Shown here in pieces: positions 7,852 to 15,704 of a DNA stretch of 64,000 nt; position 1 is the first letter of the stretch; every line of letters starts with the position of its first letter. The position numbers and the translations under genes are program-made. The DNA is from Chloroflexota bacterium (GTDB lineage: Bacteria > Chloroflexota > Dehalococcoidia > Tepidiformales > Tepidiformaceae), in contig JAPPAK010000002.1 in NCBI GenBank assembly GCA_026705605.1, forward strand, positions 62,001 through 126,000, given 5' to 3'. The notes beneath the pieces are model-generated. The model saw only the letters and a program-made list of their open reading frames with translations. It was not told the origin of the DNA and ran no database searches.

Positions 7852-8625
7852 TCAGGGCGCCAGCGCCGCGATCTCTCGCAGCGCCTGCTCGCGCGGGGTT
7901 CCGGAAGCGGCGAACAGGAGCAGCTCCCCCGTCGGGCCATCTGGCCCGTGCGCGAGCACGTTCAGGGCGCCCTGCGCGATGTCCGCCGGCATGATCTCCG
8001 CCGGGCTGTCGTGCGTCGCCCGGAACATGGGCGAGTCCGTCGCGCCCATGCAGAGCGCGTTCACGCGGATGTTGTGCGGCTTCAGCTCGACCGCCCACGT
8101 CTCCGTCAGCCGCGCCTGCGCGAATTTCGCCGCGTCGTAGCCGGTAGCCGCCGCCAGACCCGTGATCAGGTGCCCCTCGTGCACATGCTCGGTGATGACG
8201 TTGAGGATGTTGCCCCCGCCCGCCGCCTGCATCGAGGGCACCGCCGCCATCGCGCAGTAGTAGCTCCCCAGCGCGCAGATGTCCATCGAGTCCTCGAACG
8301 CCTTGGCCTGCGACTCGTACGAGCCCGACGTGAGCGACGTGTCGACCCAGATCGCGGCGTTGTTCACGAGGATGTCGATCCGCCCGAAGCGCTGCACGAC
8401 GCTGTTCATCGCCCGCCGCACCTGCTCCTTGCTCGCAACGTCACAGTCGACCGCGAGCCCGTCCTGCCCCGTCGCCCGTACCTGCCGGATCGTCTCCTGG
8501 TTGCTGAGCGAGTCGATGTCGAGCGAGGCGACGTTCGCCCCCTGTTCCGCGAAGGCAACCGCGAACCCGCGCCCGATCCCCTCGGCCCCACCTGTGACGA
8601 CTGCCACCTGTCCTTCGAGTTGCAT
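7852..8625 (-). CDS. Short-chain dehydrogenase/reductase with altered catalytic serine position
   Basis: 257-residue classical SDR. The cofactor motif is VVTGGAEGIGRGF near residue 10, followed by an acidic DIDSL after strand 2, which favours NAD over NADP. NNAAIWV is the structural Asn motif, and YDAAK supplies the active-site Tyr and Lys. Where most SDRs read (I/V)-x-N-(V/I)-S-S, this one reads ILNVITEHVHEG, so the catalytic Ser is replaced by Thr or shifted. It may have low activity or an unusual substrate. It is first gene of a probable two-gene unit with the VOC gene downstream, and divergent from the P450 at 8721. Confidence 0.8.
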   Translation of the reverse strand: MQLEGQVAVVTGGAEGIGRGFAVAFAEQGANVASLDIDSLSNQETIRQVRATGQDGLAVDCDVASKEQVRRAMNSVVQRFGRIDILVNNAAIWVDTSLTSGSYESQAKAFEDSMDICALGSYYCAMAAVPSMQAAGGGNILNVITEHVHEGHLITGLAAATGYDAAKFAQARLTETWAVELKPHNIRVNALCMGATDSPMFRATHDSPAEIMPADIAQGALNVLAHGPDGPTGELLLFAASGTPREQALREIAALAP

Positions 8626-8685
8626 GACATGACCCCCTTGCTTCAGTTCGAGTGAGCGAGCCGATTCTGAGTGATGCGCCCACGC

Positions 8686-8713
8686 TTTGCCAGCAGGCCC
8701 GCCCCGCTAGAAT
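8686..8713 (+). promoter_or_regulatory. Leaderless promoter of the P450 operon
   Basis: TTTGCC (8686-8691), a 16-base spacer and TAGAAT (8708-8713), followed by seven bases (CGTCGGC) and ATG 8721. The spacing puts the transcription start on or one base before the start codon. Confidence 0.55.
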
Positions 8714-8720
8714 CGTCGGC

Positions 8721-10070
8721 ATGCCAGCCTCCGAGCCCGACTTCGACGGCACCCGCCTCTTTGATGCCGACCCGCAGGTGCTCGCTGACCCCCACCCCTT
8801 CTATGAGGCTGCGCGCGAGCGCGGTCCCATCGTGCGTGAGCCCCACTACGGCGTCTTCGTCGTGACGCGCTACGACGACATCCTCGAGATCTCGCAGCGC
8901 ACCGACGACTTTTCCGCGGCCGTCTCCGCCTACGGTCCCTGGGCCGTCGACGTGCTCCCTCAGCGCCCCGAGGGGTGTCCCTTCGGCGAGGCCGATGTGA
9001 GCGACGAGCTTGAGACGTGGCGTGAGGAGACTCCCTTCGGCTTCATCCCCGTGCTGACCGCCGATCCGCCCCGCCACACCGACCTGCGCTCCGTGGCCAA
9101 CCGCCTCTTCACCGCCTCCCGCCAGCAGGAGATCGAGCCCCGCCTCCGCGAGATGGCCGAAGAGATGGCGGACGAGTTCGCCCCCCATGGCGAGGTCGAG
9201 TTCGTCTCGCAGTTCTCCTCGCTCTACCCCTTCTTCGTCATCACCGAGCTCTTCGGCATCCCCCGCGAGGAGCAGGACCGCCTGCGGGAGCAGTTTCGCG
9301 CCCGCAGCGCCGCCGGCACCACCTCGCGGCCGGAGCAGGGCGACAACAGCGCCATGCGCGAAGGTATCCGCAACGCCCGCGCCCCCGGCGCCGCCCCCAC
9401 TGACTCCCTCACCCCCAACGACCGCCAGTTCCTCGACTACATGCGCGACCGCCGCGCCCACCCCCAGAGCGATATCCTCACCCAGATCGCCACCGCCCGC
9501 TTCCGCGACGGCACGCTCCCCGAGCTTGAGGAGCTCGTCGAGGTCTCCAGCGTCGTCTACGGCGCGGGCAACGGCACCACCACCGACCTGCTCACGAACG
9601 CCATGCAGCTCCTCGCCGAGCAACCCGAACTCCAGGACCGCCTGCGTACCGAACCCGCCGAGATACCTGCCTTCATCGACGAGGTGCTCCGCTTCGCCTC
9701 ACCCGTGCAGGGCCTCTTCCGCTACGCGAAGCGCGACGCCGTCGTCGATGGCGTCGAGATTCCCGCCGGCTCCGTCGTCTGGCTCGTCTACGCTGCCGCC
9801 AACCGCGACCCCGAGCGCTTCGAGGAGCCCGCCGAATTCGATCCGCAGCGCGAGAACGCGCGCCACAGCGTCGCCTTCGGCCACGGCCCCCACTTCTGCC
9901 CCGGTCAGCCCCTCGCCCGCCTTGAGGGACGGCTTGCCTTCGAGACACTGCTGGCCCGCATGGGCGACATCCGCATCGACGAAGCGGAGTTCGAGCCGCG
10001 CTGGCCCGCCTGGTACGTCGTGCGCGGTCTCGAATCCCTCCCCCTTACCTTCACCCCCCTCCACTCATGA
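8721..10070 (+). CDS. Cytochrome P450
   Basis: 449-residue soluble bacterial P450, a monooxygenase needing an external ferredoxin and reductase. The I-helix oxygen-activation motif is YGAGNGTTTDL. The E-x-x-R of helix K is EVLR, and the haem loop is FGHGPHFCPGQPLAR with the thiolate Cys. A ~25-residue insertion after helix B (VDVLPQRPEGCPFGEADVSDE) would sit near the substrate channel. No redox partner gene lies nearby. Its TGA overlaps the methyltransferase start by four bases (ATGA), so translation is coupled and the two probably modify the same compound. Start ATG 8721 fits the leaderless promoter; upstream residues are not P450-like. Confidence 0.9.
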   Translation: MPASEPDFDGTRLFDADPQVLADPHPFYEAARERGPIVREPHYGVFVVTRYDDILEISQRTDDFSAAVSAYGPWAVDVLPQRPEGCPFGEADVSDELETWREETPFGFIPVLTADPPRHTDLRSVANRLFTASRQQEIEPRLREMAEEMADEFAPHGEVEFVSQFSSLYPFFVITELFGIPREEQDRLREQFRARSAAGTTSRPEQGDNSAMREGIRNARAPGAAPTDSLTPNDRQFLDYMRDRRAHPQSDILTQIATARFRDGTLPELEELVEVSSVVYGAGNGTTTDLLTNAMQLLAEQPELQDRLRTEPAEIPAFIDEVLRFASPVQGLFRYAKRDAVVDGVEIPAGSVVWLVYAAANRDPERFEEPAEFDPQRENARHSVAFGHGPHFCPGQPLARLEGRLAFETLLARMGDIRIDEAEFEPRWPAWYVVRGLESLPLTFTPLHS

Positions 10071-10888
10071 CCAGCGAAACCTGGTTCGAGGCCAACCGCC
10101 GTAACTGGGACGAGCGCGTCCCCATCCACCGCCGCTCCGCCTTCTACGACGTCCCCGGCTTCCTGGCCGGCGGCAGCCCGCTCGAGCCCGGTGAGACCGA
10201 GGAAGTCGGTGACGTTGCCGGCAAGTCGCTCCTCCACCTCCAGTGCCACTTCGGCATGGACACCCTCTCGTGGGCCCGCCTCGGCGCAACCGTGACCGGC
10301 CTCGACTTCTCCCCTCCCGCCATCGCCGCCGCCCGCGAACTCGCCGCCGAAACCGGCATCGACGCCGAGTTCGTCGAGGCCAACGTGTACGACGCCCCCG
10401 AAGCCGTCGCGGGCCGCACCTTCGACATCGTCTACACAAGCCGGGGCGTGCTGACCTGGCTCCCCGATATCCCTCGCTGGGCCTCGGTCGTGGCGAGTCT
10501 GCTCAAGCCCGGCGGCATCCTCTATCTGCGTGAAGGCCACCCCTTCGCTCACGTCTTCGATGACGAGGCCGAGAGCGGCCTCTTCGTGCGCTACCCCTAC
10601 TTCCACGGCCCCGAGCCCGACCGCTGGGACGAACCCGGCACCTACGCCGACGTCACCGCCGAGACCACCGAGAACGAGACCTACGAGTGGTCGCACACCA
10701 TGGGCTCGATCGTCACGGCCATCGCCGAAGCGGGCCTCGTCATTGAGTTCCTGCACGAATTCGACCACCTCTGTTGGCAGCAGCTCCCCTGGATGGAGCC
10801 CGGTCCGGAACCTGGCACATGGGTCCTCCCAGGCGAACGCGAAAGCATCCCCCTCATGTACTCCCTGCGCGCCCGCAAGCCGTCCTGA
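10067..10888 (+). CDS. SAM-dependent methyltransferase (class I)
   Basis: 273 residues. Motif I is LLHLQCHFGMDTLSWA and is followed by GATVTGLDFS, where the acidic Asp ends strand 2 and binds the SAM ribose. EANVYDAPEA is motif II-like. FDIVYTSRGVLTWLPDI and LKPGGILYLREGHPF are the later strands. This group (methyltransferase type 11/12, near UbiE/COQ5) acts on small molecules. The product begins at the ATGA overlap with the P450, suggesting a hydroxylation-then-O-methylation pair; that is inference. Confidence 0.85.
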   Translation: MTSETWFEANRRNWDERVPIHRRSAFYDVPGFLAGGSPLEPGETEEVGDVAGKSLLHLQCHFGMDTLSWARLGATVTGLDFSPPAIAAARELAAETGIDAEFVEANVYDAPEAVAGRTFDIVYTSRGVLTWLPDIPRWASVVASLLKPGGILYLREGHPFAHVFDDEAESGLFVRYPYFHGPEPDRWDEPGTYADVTAETTENETYEWSHTMGSIVTAIAEAGLVIEFLHEFDHLCWQQLPWMEPGPEPGTWVLPGERESIPLMYSLRARKPS

Positions 10889-10900
10889 CGCCCGGCCCGC

Positions 10901-10906
10901 TATCAT
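10901..10906 (+). promoter_or_regulatory. Leaderless-type -10 box TATCAT
   Basis: TATCAT, then seven bases (CCCCGCC), then GTG 10914. No ribosome site is present, so the aldo/keto reductase should have its own leaderless transcript although it lies only 25 bases behind the methyltransferase. Confidence 0.55.
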
Positions 10907-10913
10907 CCCCGCC

Positions 10914-11861
10914 GTGAAAGCCACCGACACCCGCCAGATCGGCCGCACCTCCCTGAGCGTCACCTGCCTCGGCCTCGGTGGCGTGTTCCTTGCGCGCGAC
11001 GCACCGCGCTCCGAGGCGGAAGCGCTCATCGACCGCGCCTACGAGACCGGCGTTCGCTACTTCGACACCGCCCCCATGTACGGCCTCGGCGAGAGCGAGC
11101 GCCGCTACAACGGCCCCCTGTCCCGGCTCGAACGCTCCGGCTTCGTGGTCTCGACGAAGGTCGGGCGGCTCCTCCAGGAGGACGTCGGCGGCGCCGAACC
11201 CTGGCACTTCGACTTCACCCGCGATGGCGTCCTGCGCTCCTTCGAGACCAGCCTCCAGCGCCTCGGCCTCGATCGCGTCGACATCCTCCTCGTGCACGAC
11301 CCCGACGACCACGCCGACCAGGCCATCCGCGAAGCCTTCCCCGCCCTCATCGAGCTCCGCGAGCAGGGCCTCGTGGGAGCGATCGGTGCCGGGATGAACC
11401 AGTGGGAGCTCGAGCTGCGCTTCGCCCGCGAGCTGCCCCTTGACTGCTTCCTCCTCGCCGGGCGCTACACGCTCCTCGAGCAGACCGCCCTCGCCGAGTT
11501 CCTTCCCCATTGCGAGGCGAACGGCATCAGCGTCATCGCCGGAGGCCCGTACAACAGCGGCATCCTCGCTTCCGACCTCGACGACACCGCCAACTACAAC
11601 TATCGAACCGCGCCCCCGGAGATGCTCGCCCGCGCCCGCGCCATCAAGGCCGTCTGCGATCGCCACGGCGTGCCGCTGAAGGCCGCCGCCCTCCAGTTCA
11701 TCCTCGCCCACCCCGCCGTCGCCGCCGTCATTCCCGGCGCCGCTTCCGTGGCCGAGGTCGAGGAGAACGCGCGCATGATCGAGACGCCTATCCCCGCGGC
11801 CCTCTGGGCCGAGCTGAAGGAAGCTGGACTCCTCGACCCCGCTGCCCCCGTCCCCGCCTGA
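10914..11861 (+). CDS. Aldo/keto reductase
   Basis: 315-residue NAD(P)H-dependent carbonyl reductase of the (beta/alpha)8 AKR family. The tetrad is visible: Asp and Tyr in FDTAPMYG, Lys in VSTKVG and His in LLVHDPDD. The C-terminal cofactor segment is AVIPGAASVAEVEENARM. The N terminus, RQIGRTSLSVTCLGLGG, is normal for the family when started at GTG 10914. It resembles the L-fucose/D-threo-aldose dehydrogenase and pyridoxal dehydrogenase branch, but the substrate is not certain. Confidence 0.88.
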   Translation: MKATDTRQIGRTSLSVTCLGLGGVFLARDAPRSEAEALIDRAYETGVRYFDTAPMYGLGESERRYNGPLSRLERSGFVVSTKVGRLLQEDVGGAEPWHFDFTRDGVLRSFETSLQRLGLDRVDILLVHDPDDHADQAIREAFPALIELREQGLVGAIGAGMNQWELELRFARELPLDCFLLAGRYTLLEQTALAEFLPHCEANGISVIAGGPYNSGILASDLDDTANYNYRTAPPEMLARARAIKAVCDRHGVPLKAAALQFILAHPAVAAVIPGAASVAEVEENARMIETPIPAALWAELKEAGLLDPAAPVPA

Positions 11862-11875
11862 CCCCGCCGCCCGCG

Positions 11876-11881
11876 TACGAT
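11876..11881 (+). promoter_or_regulatory. -10 box TACGAT before CocE-type hydrolase
   Basis: TACGAT lies 22 bases before ATG 11904. The short leader keeps GGGAGGCGAG as ribosome site, and this decides the ATG at 11904 over the in-frame ATG at 11880. Confidence 0.45.
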
Positions 11882-11903
11882 GCCGCCGGGAGGCGAGCCA
11901 CCG

Positions 11904-13628
11904 ATGTCACCGACCGTCTCGCGCGTCCTCGTCGAGAAGAACATCCCCATCCCCCTCCGCGACGGCGTCGTCACCTACGCCGACATCTTCCGCCCCGCCG
12001 ACGGCGACCCCGTCCCCGGCATCATCACGCGCACCCCCTACGACAAGGAGGTGTTCGCCGCGGCCGCCCTCCCCATCATGCCCTCCGCCCTCAAGCTCGC
12101 CGAGCGCGGCTACGCCGTCGCCGTGCAGGACGTGCGCGGGCGCTTCTCCTCCGAGGGCGAGTTCAACCCCTTCGTGAACGAAGCTGACGACGGCTACGAC
12201 TCCGTCGAGTGGCTCGCCGCCCAGCCCTGGTGCGATGGCGGCGTCGCCATCTACGGACCCTCGTACGTCGGCGCGACAACCCTGCTGGCGGCCAGGGCCA
12301 AGCCACCCTCCCTCAGGTGCGCCATCCCGATCATCACCGCCGACGACTACTACGACGGCTGGACTTACCAGGGCGGCGCCTTCCAGCTCGGCTTCGCGAC
12401 CTTCTGGGGACTCGGCCTCGCCGCCGCCCTCGCCCTTGGCCGCGACCGAGGCCTCGACCCCGCCCATCTTGCCGCCGCCGGCCAGGCCCTTCTCGAACCC
12501 CACGAGACCGCCCGCACGAGACCCCTCGCCGCCATCCCCGGCCTCTCCCAGCCCGCCCTCGCCCCCTGGTGGCCCGACTGGATCGGCCACGACAGCCGCG
12601 ACGAGTACTGGGAAGCCCTCCGTCACTCCGACGACTACTCCCGCTACGAGGTCCCCATGTACCACGTCGGCGGCTGGTTCGACATCTTCGGCATCGGCAC
12701 CGTCCGCAACTTCCGCGGCATGAGCGCCGCCTCCCCGGCCGCCCACCACCTCCTCATGGGCCCCTGGTCCCATGCCTACTACGACCGCTACCTCGGCGAG
12801 CGCGACTTCGGCCCTACCGCCGCGGCCGCCATGTCCGGCGCCGTCCTCGACTACAACCGCTTCCTCGACCGGCACCTGAAGGGTGTCGAAACCGACCTGT
12901 CCGCTGTCCGCTACTTCCTCATGGGGGCGAACGAGTGGCGCGAGGCCGGCGAGTGGCCGCCCGCCGAGGCCGAGACCGTGAGCTGGTACCTCCACAGTGG
13001 CGGTAACGCCAACAGCGCGCGTGGGGACGGCGCCCTCTCCACGACCACTCCCGCCAGCGACGAGGTCCCCGACCGCTACTTCTACGATCCCCTCCGCCCC
13101 GTCCCCAGCGAAGGCGGCCCCACCCTCCACTCCGCCATCGGCCTCCCCGGCCCCCGCGACCAGTCCCGCATCGAGGCCCGCGACGACGTGCTCTGCTACA
13201 CCAGCGAGCCGCTCGATGGCCCCGTCGTCGTCGCCGGCCCCGTCAGGGTCGTCCTCTGGACCGTCACCGACGCCCCCGACACCGACTTCACCGCCAAGCT
13301 CGTCGATGTCCAACCCGATGGCACTCCCGTCTCCGTCTGCGACGGCATCATCCGTGCCCGTTTCCGCGACTCCCTCAGCGAGCCCGCCCCGATCCCCGAA
13401 GGAGAGCCCGCCCGCTACGAGATCGACCTCGCCAGCACCGCCATCGCGTTCGGACCGGGCCACCGCATCCGCATCGAGGTCTCGTCCTCGAACTTCCCGC
13501 GTTTCGACGCCAACCCCAACACCGGCGGTCCCCTCGCGACCGAGACCGAAATCTGGCCCGCCCTCCAGTACGTCCTCCACGACGAGGACCACCCCTCCGC
13601 CCTGGAGCTCTGCGTCCTCCTTGACTAG
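11904..13628 (+). CDS. CocE/NonD family hydrolase (X-Pro dipeptidyl-peptidase S15 type)
   Basis: 574 residues, the full length for the family. The alpha/beta hydrolase part begins EKNIPIPLRDGVVTYADIFRP. The nucleophile is Ser120 in YGPSYVGAT. The mobile helical cap follows, then MGPWSH with a candidate catalytic His. The C-terminal jelly-roll domain starts near DDVLCYTSEPLDGP and ends with HRIRIEVSSSNFPRFDANPNTGG. Members hydrolyse esters or amides such as cocaine, glutaryl-7-ACA or X-Pro peptides. There is no signal peptide, so it is cytoplasmic. A paralogue lies at 23261. Its stop is 13 bases from the converging operon. Confidence 0.88.
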   Translation: MSPTVSRVLVEKNIPIPLRDGVVTYADIFRPADGDPVPGIITRTPYDKEVFAAAALPIMPSALKLAERGYAVAVQDVRGRFSSEGEFNPFVNEADDGYDSVEWLAAQPWCDGGVAIYGPSYVGATTLLAARAKPPSLRCAIPIITADDYYDGWTYQGGAFQLGFATFWGLGLAAALALGRDRGLDPAHLAAAGQALLEPHETARTRPLAAIPGLSQPALAPWWPDWIGHDSRDEYWEALRHSDDYSRYEVPMYHVGGWFDIFGIGTVRNFRGMSAASPAAHHLLMGPWSHAYYDRYLGERDFGPTAAAAMSGAVLDYNRFLDRHLKGVETDLSAVRYFLMGANEWREAGEWPPAEAETVSWYLHSGGNANSARGDGALSTTTPASDEVPDRYFYDPLRPVPSEGGPTLHSAIGLPGPRDQSRIEARDDVLCYTSEPLDGPVVVAGPVRVVLWTVTDAPDTDFTAKLVDVQPDGTPVSVCDGIIRARFRDSLSEPAPIPEGEPARYEIDLASTAIAFGPGHRIRIEVSSSNFPRFDANPNTGGPLATETEIWPALQYVLHDEDHPSALELCVLLD

Positions 13629-13645
13629 GAGAGGGGTTCCTCTAG
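13625..13645. terminator. Short hairpin over converging stop codons
   Basis: The two stop codons (TAG 13626-13628 plus; CTA 13642-13644 for the minus gene) lie in the arms of an imperfect hairpin, CTAGGAGAGG-GGTT-CCTCTAG. There is no U-run; it is weak evidence for a bidirectional terminator. Confidence 0.25.
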
Positions 13646-14361
13646 GTGGCTCCGAGCTCCCGCACGAGTTGCGTGAGCAGTTCCGGGTACAGCGACCGCG
13701 CCGGCCACTCGAACCCATCCTCCCCGCTCGCCTCCCCTGGCGCGTCCATCGCCAGCTCCGGGCCGTCCTCCGGGAACGGCCACGCGAAGACCGGACGCAC
13801 TCCCGCTTCCGCCAGCCACCCGTTCACCACCGCCCCCAGCCGCACCCGCTGCTCCCCCACCGCTCGACTCGAGGCCGCCAGCCCCGCCGCCTCCTCCCCG
13901 AACAGACGCGCCAGGTCCGCCCAGCCACCCGGCTCCCCCGCCCGCAACGCCCGCCCCACCCGGAGTGCCGCGGCCAGATCTCCCGCCATCGACCGCCACG
14001 CCCCCACCGGCTCCTGGTAGATGCGAAGCGGCACCGTCCATCCCTCGGTGAGCGATCGACGCGGGAACAGGTCGTCCGCGTTCTCCCCGCTGCGTGGCGC
14101 GGAAGCGTCGACTACGCCCGGCAGGCCGTGTGTCGCCGAGATGCCGAGCACGCCGAAACGCCGCACGAACCGCGTGAACTCGGCCAGTGGGGCCTCCTCC
14201 AGCGACAGGAACGCTTCAAGGCACCCCGCCGGCGCTTCCCCCCGCGCGAACCCGTAATCGACGTTGCCCGGCCCCCGTACCCGCCAGAAGACCCACTCGC
14301 CATCCCCGTCTTCGCGCACGGCGACGTCCAGAGGGACCGCCAGCGTCCTCGGGTAGTTCAT
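13642..14361 (-). CDS. Conserved-looking hypothetical protein, last gene of five-gene operon
   Basis: I do not recognise a named family. 239 residues, soluble, no signal or membrane segment. The layout is an N-terminal beta-rich part (YPRTLAVPLDVAVREDGDGEW), a helix with ECFLSLEEAPLAEFTRFVRRFGVLGIS-like spacing, a Trp-Arg segment (EPVGAWRSMAGDLAAALRVGRAL) and a C-terminal VNGWLAEAGVRPVFAWPF. This order reminds me of uncharacterised high-GC proteins carrying F-x-x-x-(Y/F)-G-x-L-G followed by E-P-x-x-x-W-R, but I cannot name a domain. The start ATG 14361 overlaps the TGA of the SRPBCC gene (ATGA), so translation is coupled and the role should be tied to that operon. Confidence 0.65.
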   Translation of the reverse strand: MNYPRTLAVPLDVAVREDGDGEWVFWRVRGPGNVDYGFARGEAPAGCLEAFLSLEEAPLAEFTRFVRRFGVLGISATHGLPGVVDASAPRSGENADDLFPRRSLTEGWTVPLRIYQEPVGAWRSMAGDLAAALRVGRALRAGEPGGWADLARLFGEEAAGLAASSRAVGEQRVRLGAVVNGWLAEAGVRPVFAWPFPEDGPELAMDAPGEASGEDGFEWPARSLYPELLTQLVRELGAT

Positions 14362-14843
14362 TCCTGCGTTGCTGCCAGGTGGGCAGCGAACCGCTCGAAC
14401 GTCTGCCGCACCCCCGCCTCCATCCCCCACGCCATCGCCCCGTCTCGCGACTCCTGCCCCGGGTGCAGAACGACCGACGTCATCCGCGTCCCCGCGCCTT
14501 CCGCCTCGAAGGTCACGGTGACCATCGTCTCGAAGTCGGGCATCCCTGCAAAGATCTCCGTGTTCACCATCCGCGTCGGCGCCTCGATCTCGCGGAAGAC
14601 GCCGTACAGCACGGTCTCCTCCCCCGATTCGTCTCGCGTCCCGTATCGCCAGGCGCCGCCAACCCGGAACTCCTGCTCCGCCACGACCAGCTCGTGCCCC
14701 GCCGGCCCGTACCAGTTCGCCATCCCCGAGGTGTCGTTCCACGCCTCGAACACCCGCTCGGGTGGGGCGTCGAAGCTGTACGCCATCACGATCTCTCGGT
14801 CGCCGCGCCCCTCGAACAGATAGTTCCCGTCGATCGTTGTCAT
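14358..14843 (-). CDS. SRPBCC/AHSA1-like START-fold protein
   Basis: 161 residues with the AHSA1-type helix-grip signature: IVMAYSFDAPPERVFEAWND at the start, then NWYGPAGHE, VGGAWRYGTRDESGEET and a long C-terminal helix (MAWGMEAGVRQTFERFAAHL). The fold encloses a hydrophobic cavity; members act as ligand carriers, cyclases or aromatase-like proteins. ATG 14843 overlaps the stop of the PEP mutase-like gene by four bases (ATGA) and its own TGA overlaps the next ATG the same way. It may bind or process the product of the lyase; that is inference from position. Confidence 0.8.
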   Translation of the reverse strand: MTTIDGNYLFEGRGDREIVMAYSFDAPPERVFEAWNDTSGMANWYGPAGHELVVAEQEFRVGGAWRYGTRDESGEETVLYGVFREIEAPTRMVNTEIFAGMPDFETMVTVTFEAEGAGTRMTSVVLHPGQESRDGAMAWGMEAGVRQTFERFAAHLAATQE

Positions 14844-15700
14844 CCCGCTGCTCCCTTCTCCGTTGTCCGTTCCTCGACTTCGTACCAGTCGTCCATGCCC
14901 GCTGCCTGCTTGATCGCCTCGTACCCCGCGGCAATCTCGCGGTCGTCCTCCCCGCTGGCCCCTTCCACGAGGAAGTGCTGCGATGCCTCCCGTGCCGCGA
15001 GCCAGCCCGCCACCTGCCCCGTGAACGGGTCGATCACCAGCGGCCACCCCAGCGCTCCCCACTCCGCCCGCGTGCGGCTCCCGAACGACGCCATCGCCGC
15101 CAGCGGCGCGTCGATCGCTGTCACCGCATCCCGCCACTGCTCGGGCGTGTCCGGACGCAGCATCACCAGGTCCGCCCCCGCCGCCCGGTACGCCCGCCCC
15201 CGCTCTACCGCTGCCTCGTACGACTCGTTCCGCACCGCCCCCGTGCGCGCGATGATGAGGAAGTCGGGATCGCGCCGAGCTGCCACCGCCGCCTCCAGCT
15301 TCTCCACCATCTCCTCCAGCGACACCAGGTGCTCCACCCCCTTGTGGTGATGCGCCCGTTTCGGCGCCACCTGGTCCTCCAGCTCGATCGCCGCCGCCCC
15401 CGTCGCTTCAATCTCCGCCACCGTCCGGCTCGTATGGACGGCGTCGCCGAACCCCACGCCCCCGTCGACGATCAGGGCGATCCCGGATCGCGCCGTGATC
15501 CGCCGCGCCGTCTCGGCCATCTCCGTCACGGTCAGCAGCGCCTCCGAGACCGCAAGCTGGAAGCCGAGGGCGCCACCGCTCAGGTAGGCCGCCTCGTACC
15601 CCTGCGCTTCCAGCGTGCGCGCCGTCAGCGGGTCGAGGCAGACCGGAGCGAACACGGGCGCGCTCGTCTCAAGCAGCTCCCGCAGGCGCCGCTGCGCCAC
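14840..15700 (-). CDS. Isocitrate lyase/PEP mutase superfamily enzyme lacking the lyase cysteine
   Basis: 286 residues on a TIM-barrel of the ICL/PEPM superfamily. Seen motifs are FAPVCLDPLTARTLEA, YLSGGALGFQL, the Mg-binding VDGGVGFGD, AAIELEDQVAPKRAHHH and LIIARTGAV. In isocitrate and methylisocitrate lyases the loop reads K-(K/R)-C-G-H; here it is PKRAHHHKG, with Ala for the catalytic Cys. That argues against isocitrate or methylisocitrate cleavage and toward another C-C or C-P reaction such as oxaloacetate decarboxylation or malate/citramalate-type cleavage. Start is GTG 15700, four bases after the crotonase stop, because homology begins VAQRRLRELLE. A member of the five-gene operon. Confidence 0.82.
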   Translation of the reverse strand: MAQRRLRELLETSAPVFAPVCLDPLTARTLEAQGYEAAYLSGGALGFQLAVSEALLTVTEMAETARRITARSGIALIVDGGVGFGDAVHTSRTVAEIEATGAAAIELEDQVAPKRAHHHKGVEHLVSLEEMVEKLEAAVAARRDPDFLIIARTGAVRNESYEAAVERGRAYRAAGADLVMLRPDTPEQWRDAVTAIDAPLAAMASFGSRTRAEWGALGWPLVIDPFTGQVAGWLAAREASQHFLVEGASGEDDREIAAGYEAIKQAAGMDDWYEVEERTTEKGAAG

Positions 15701-15704
15701 CCCG

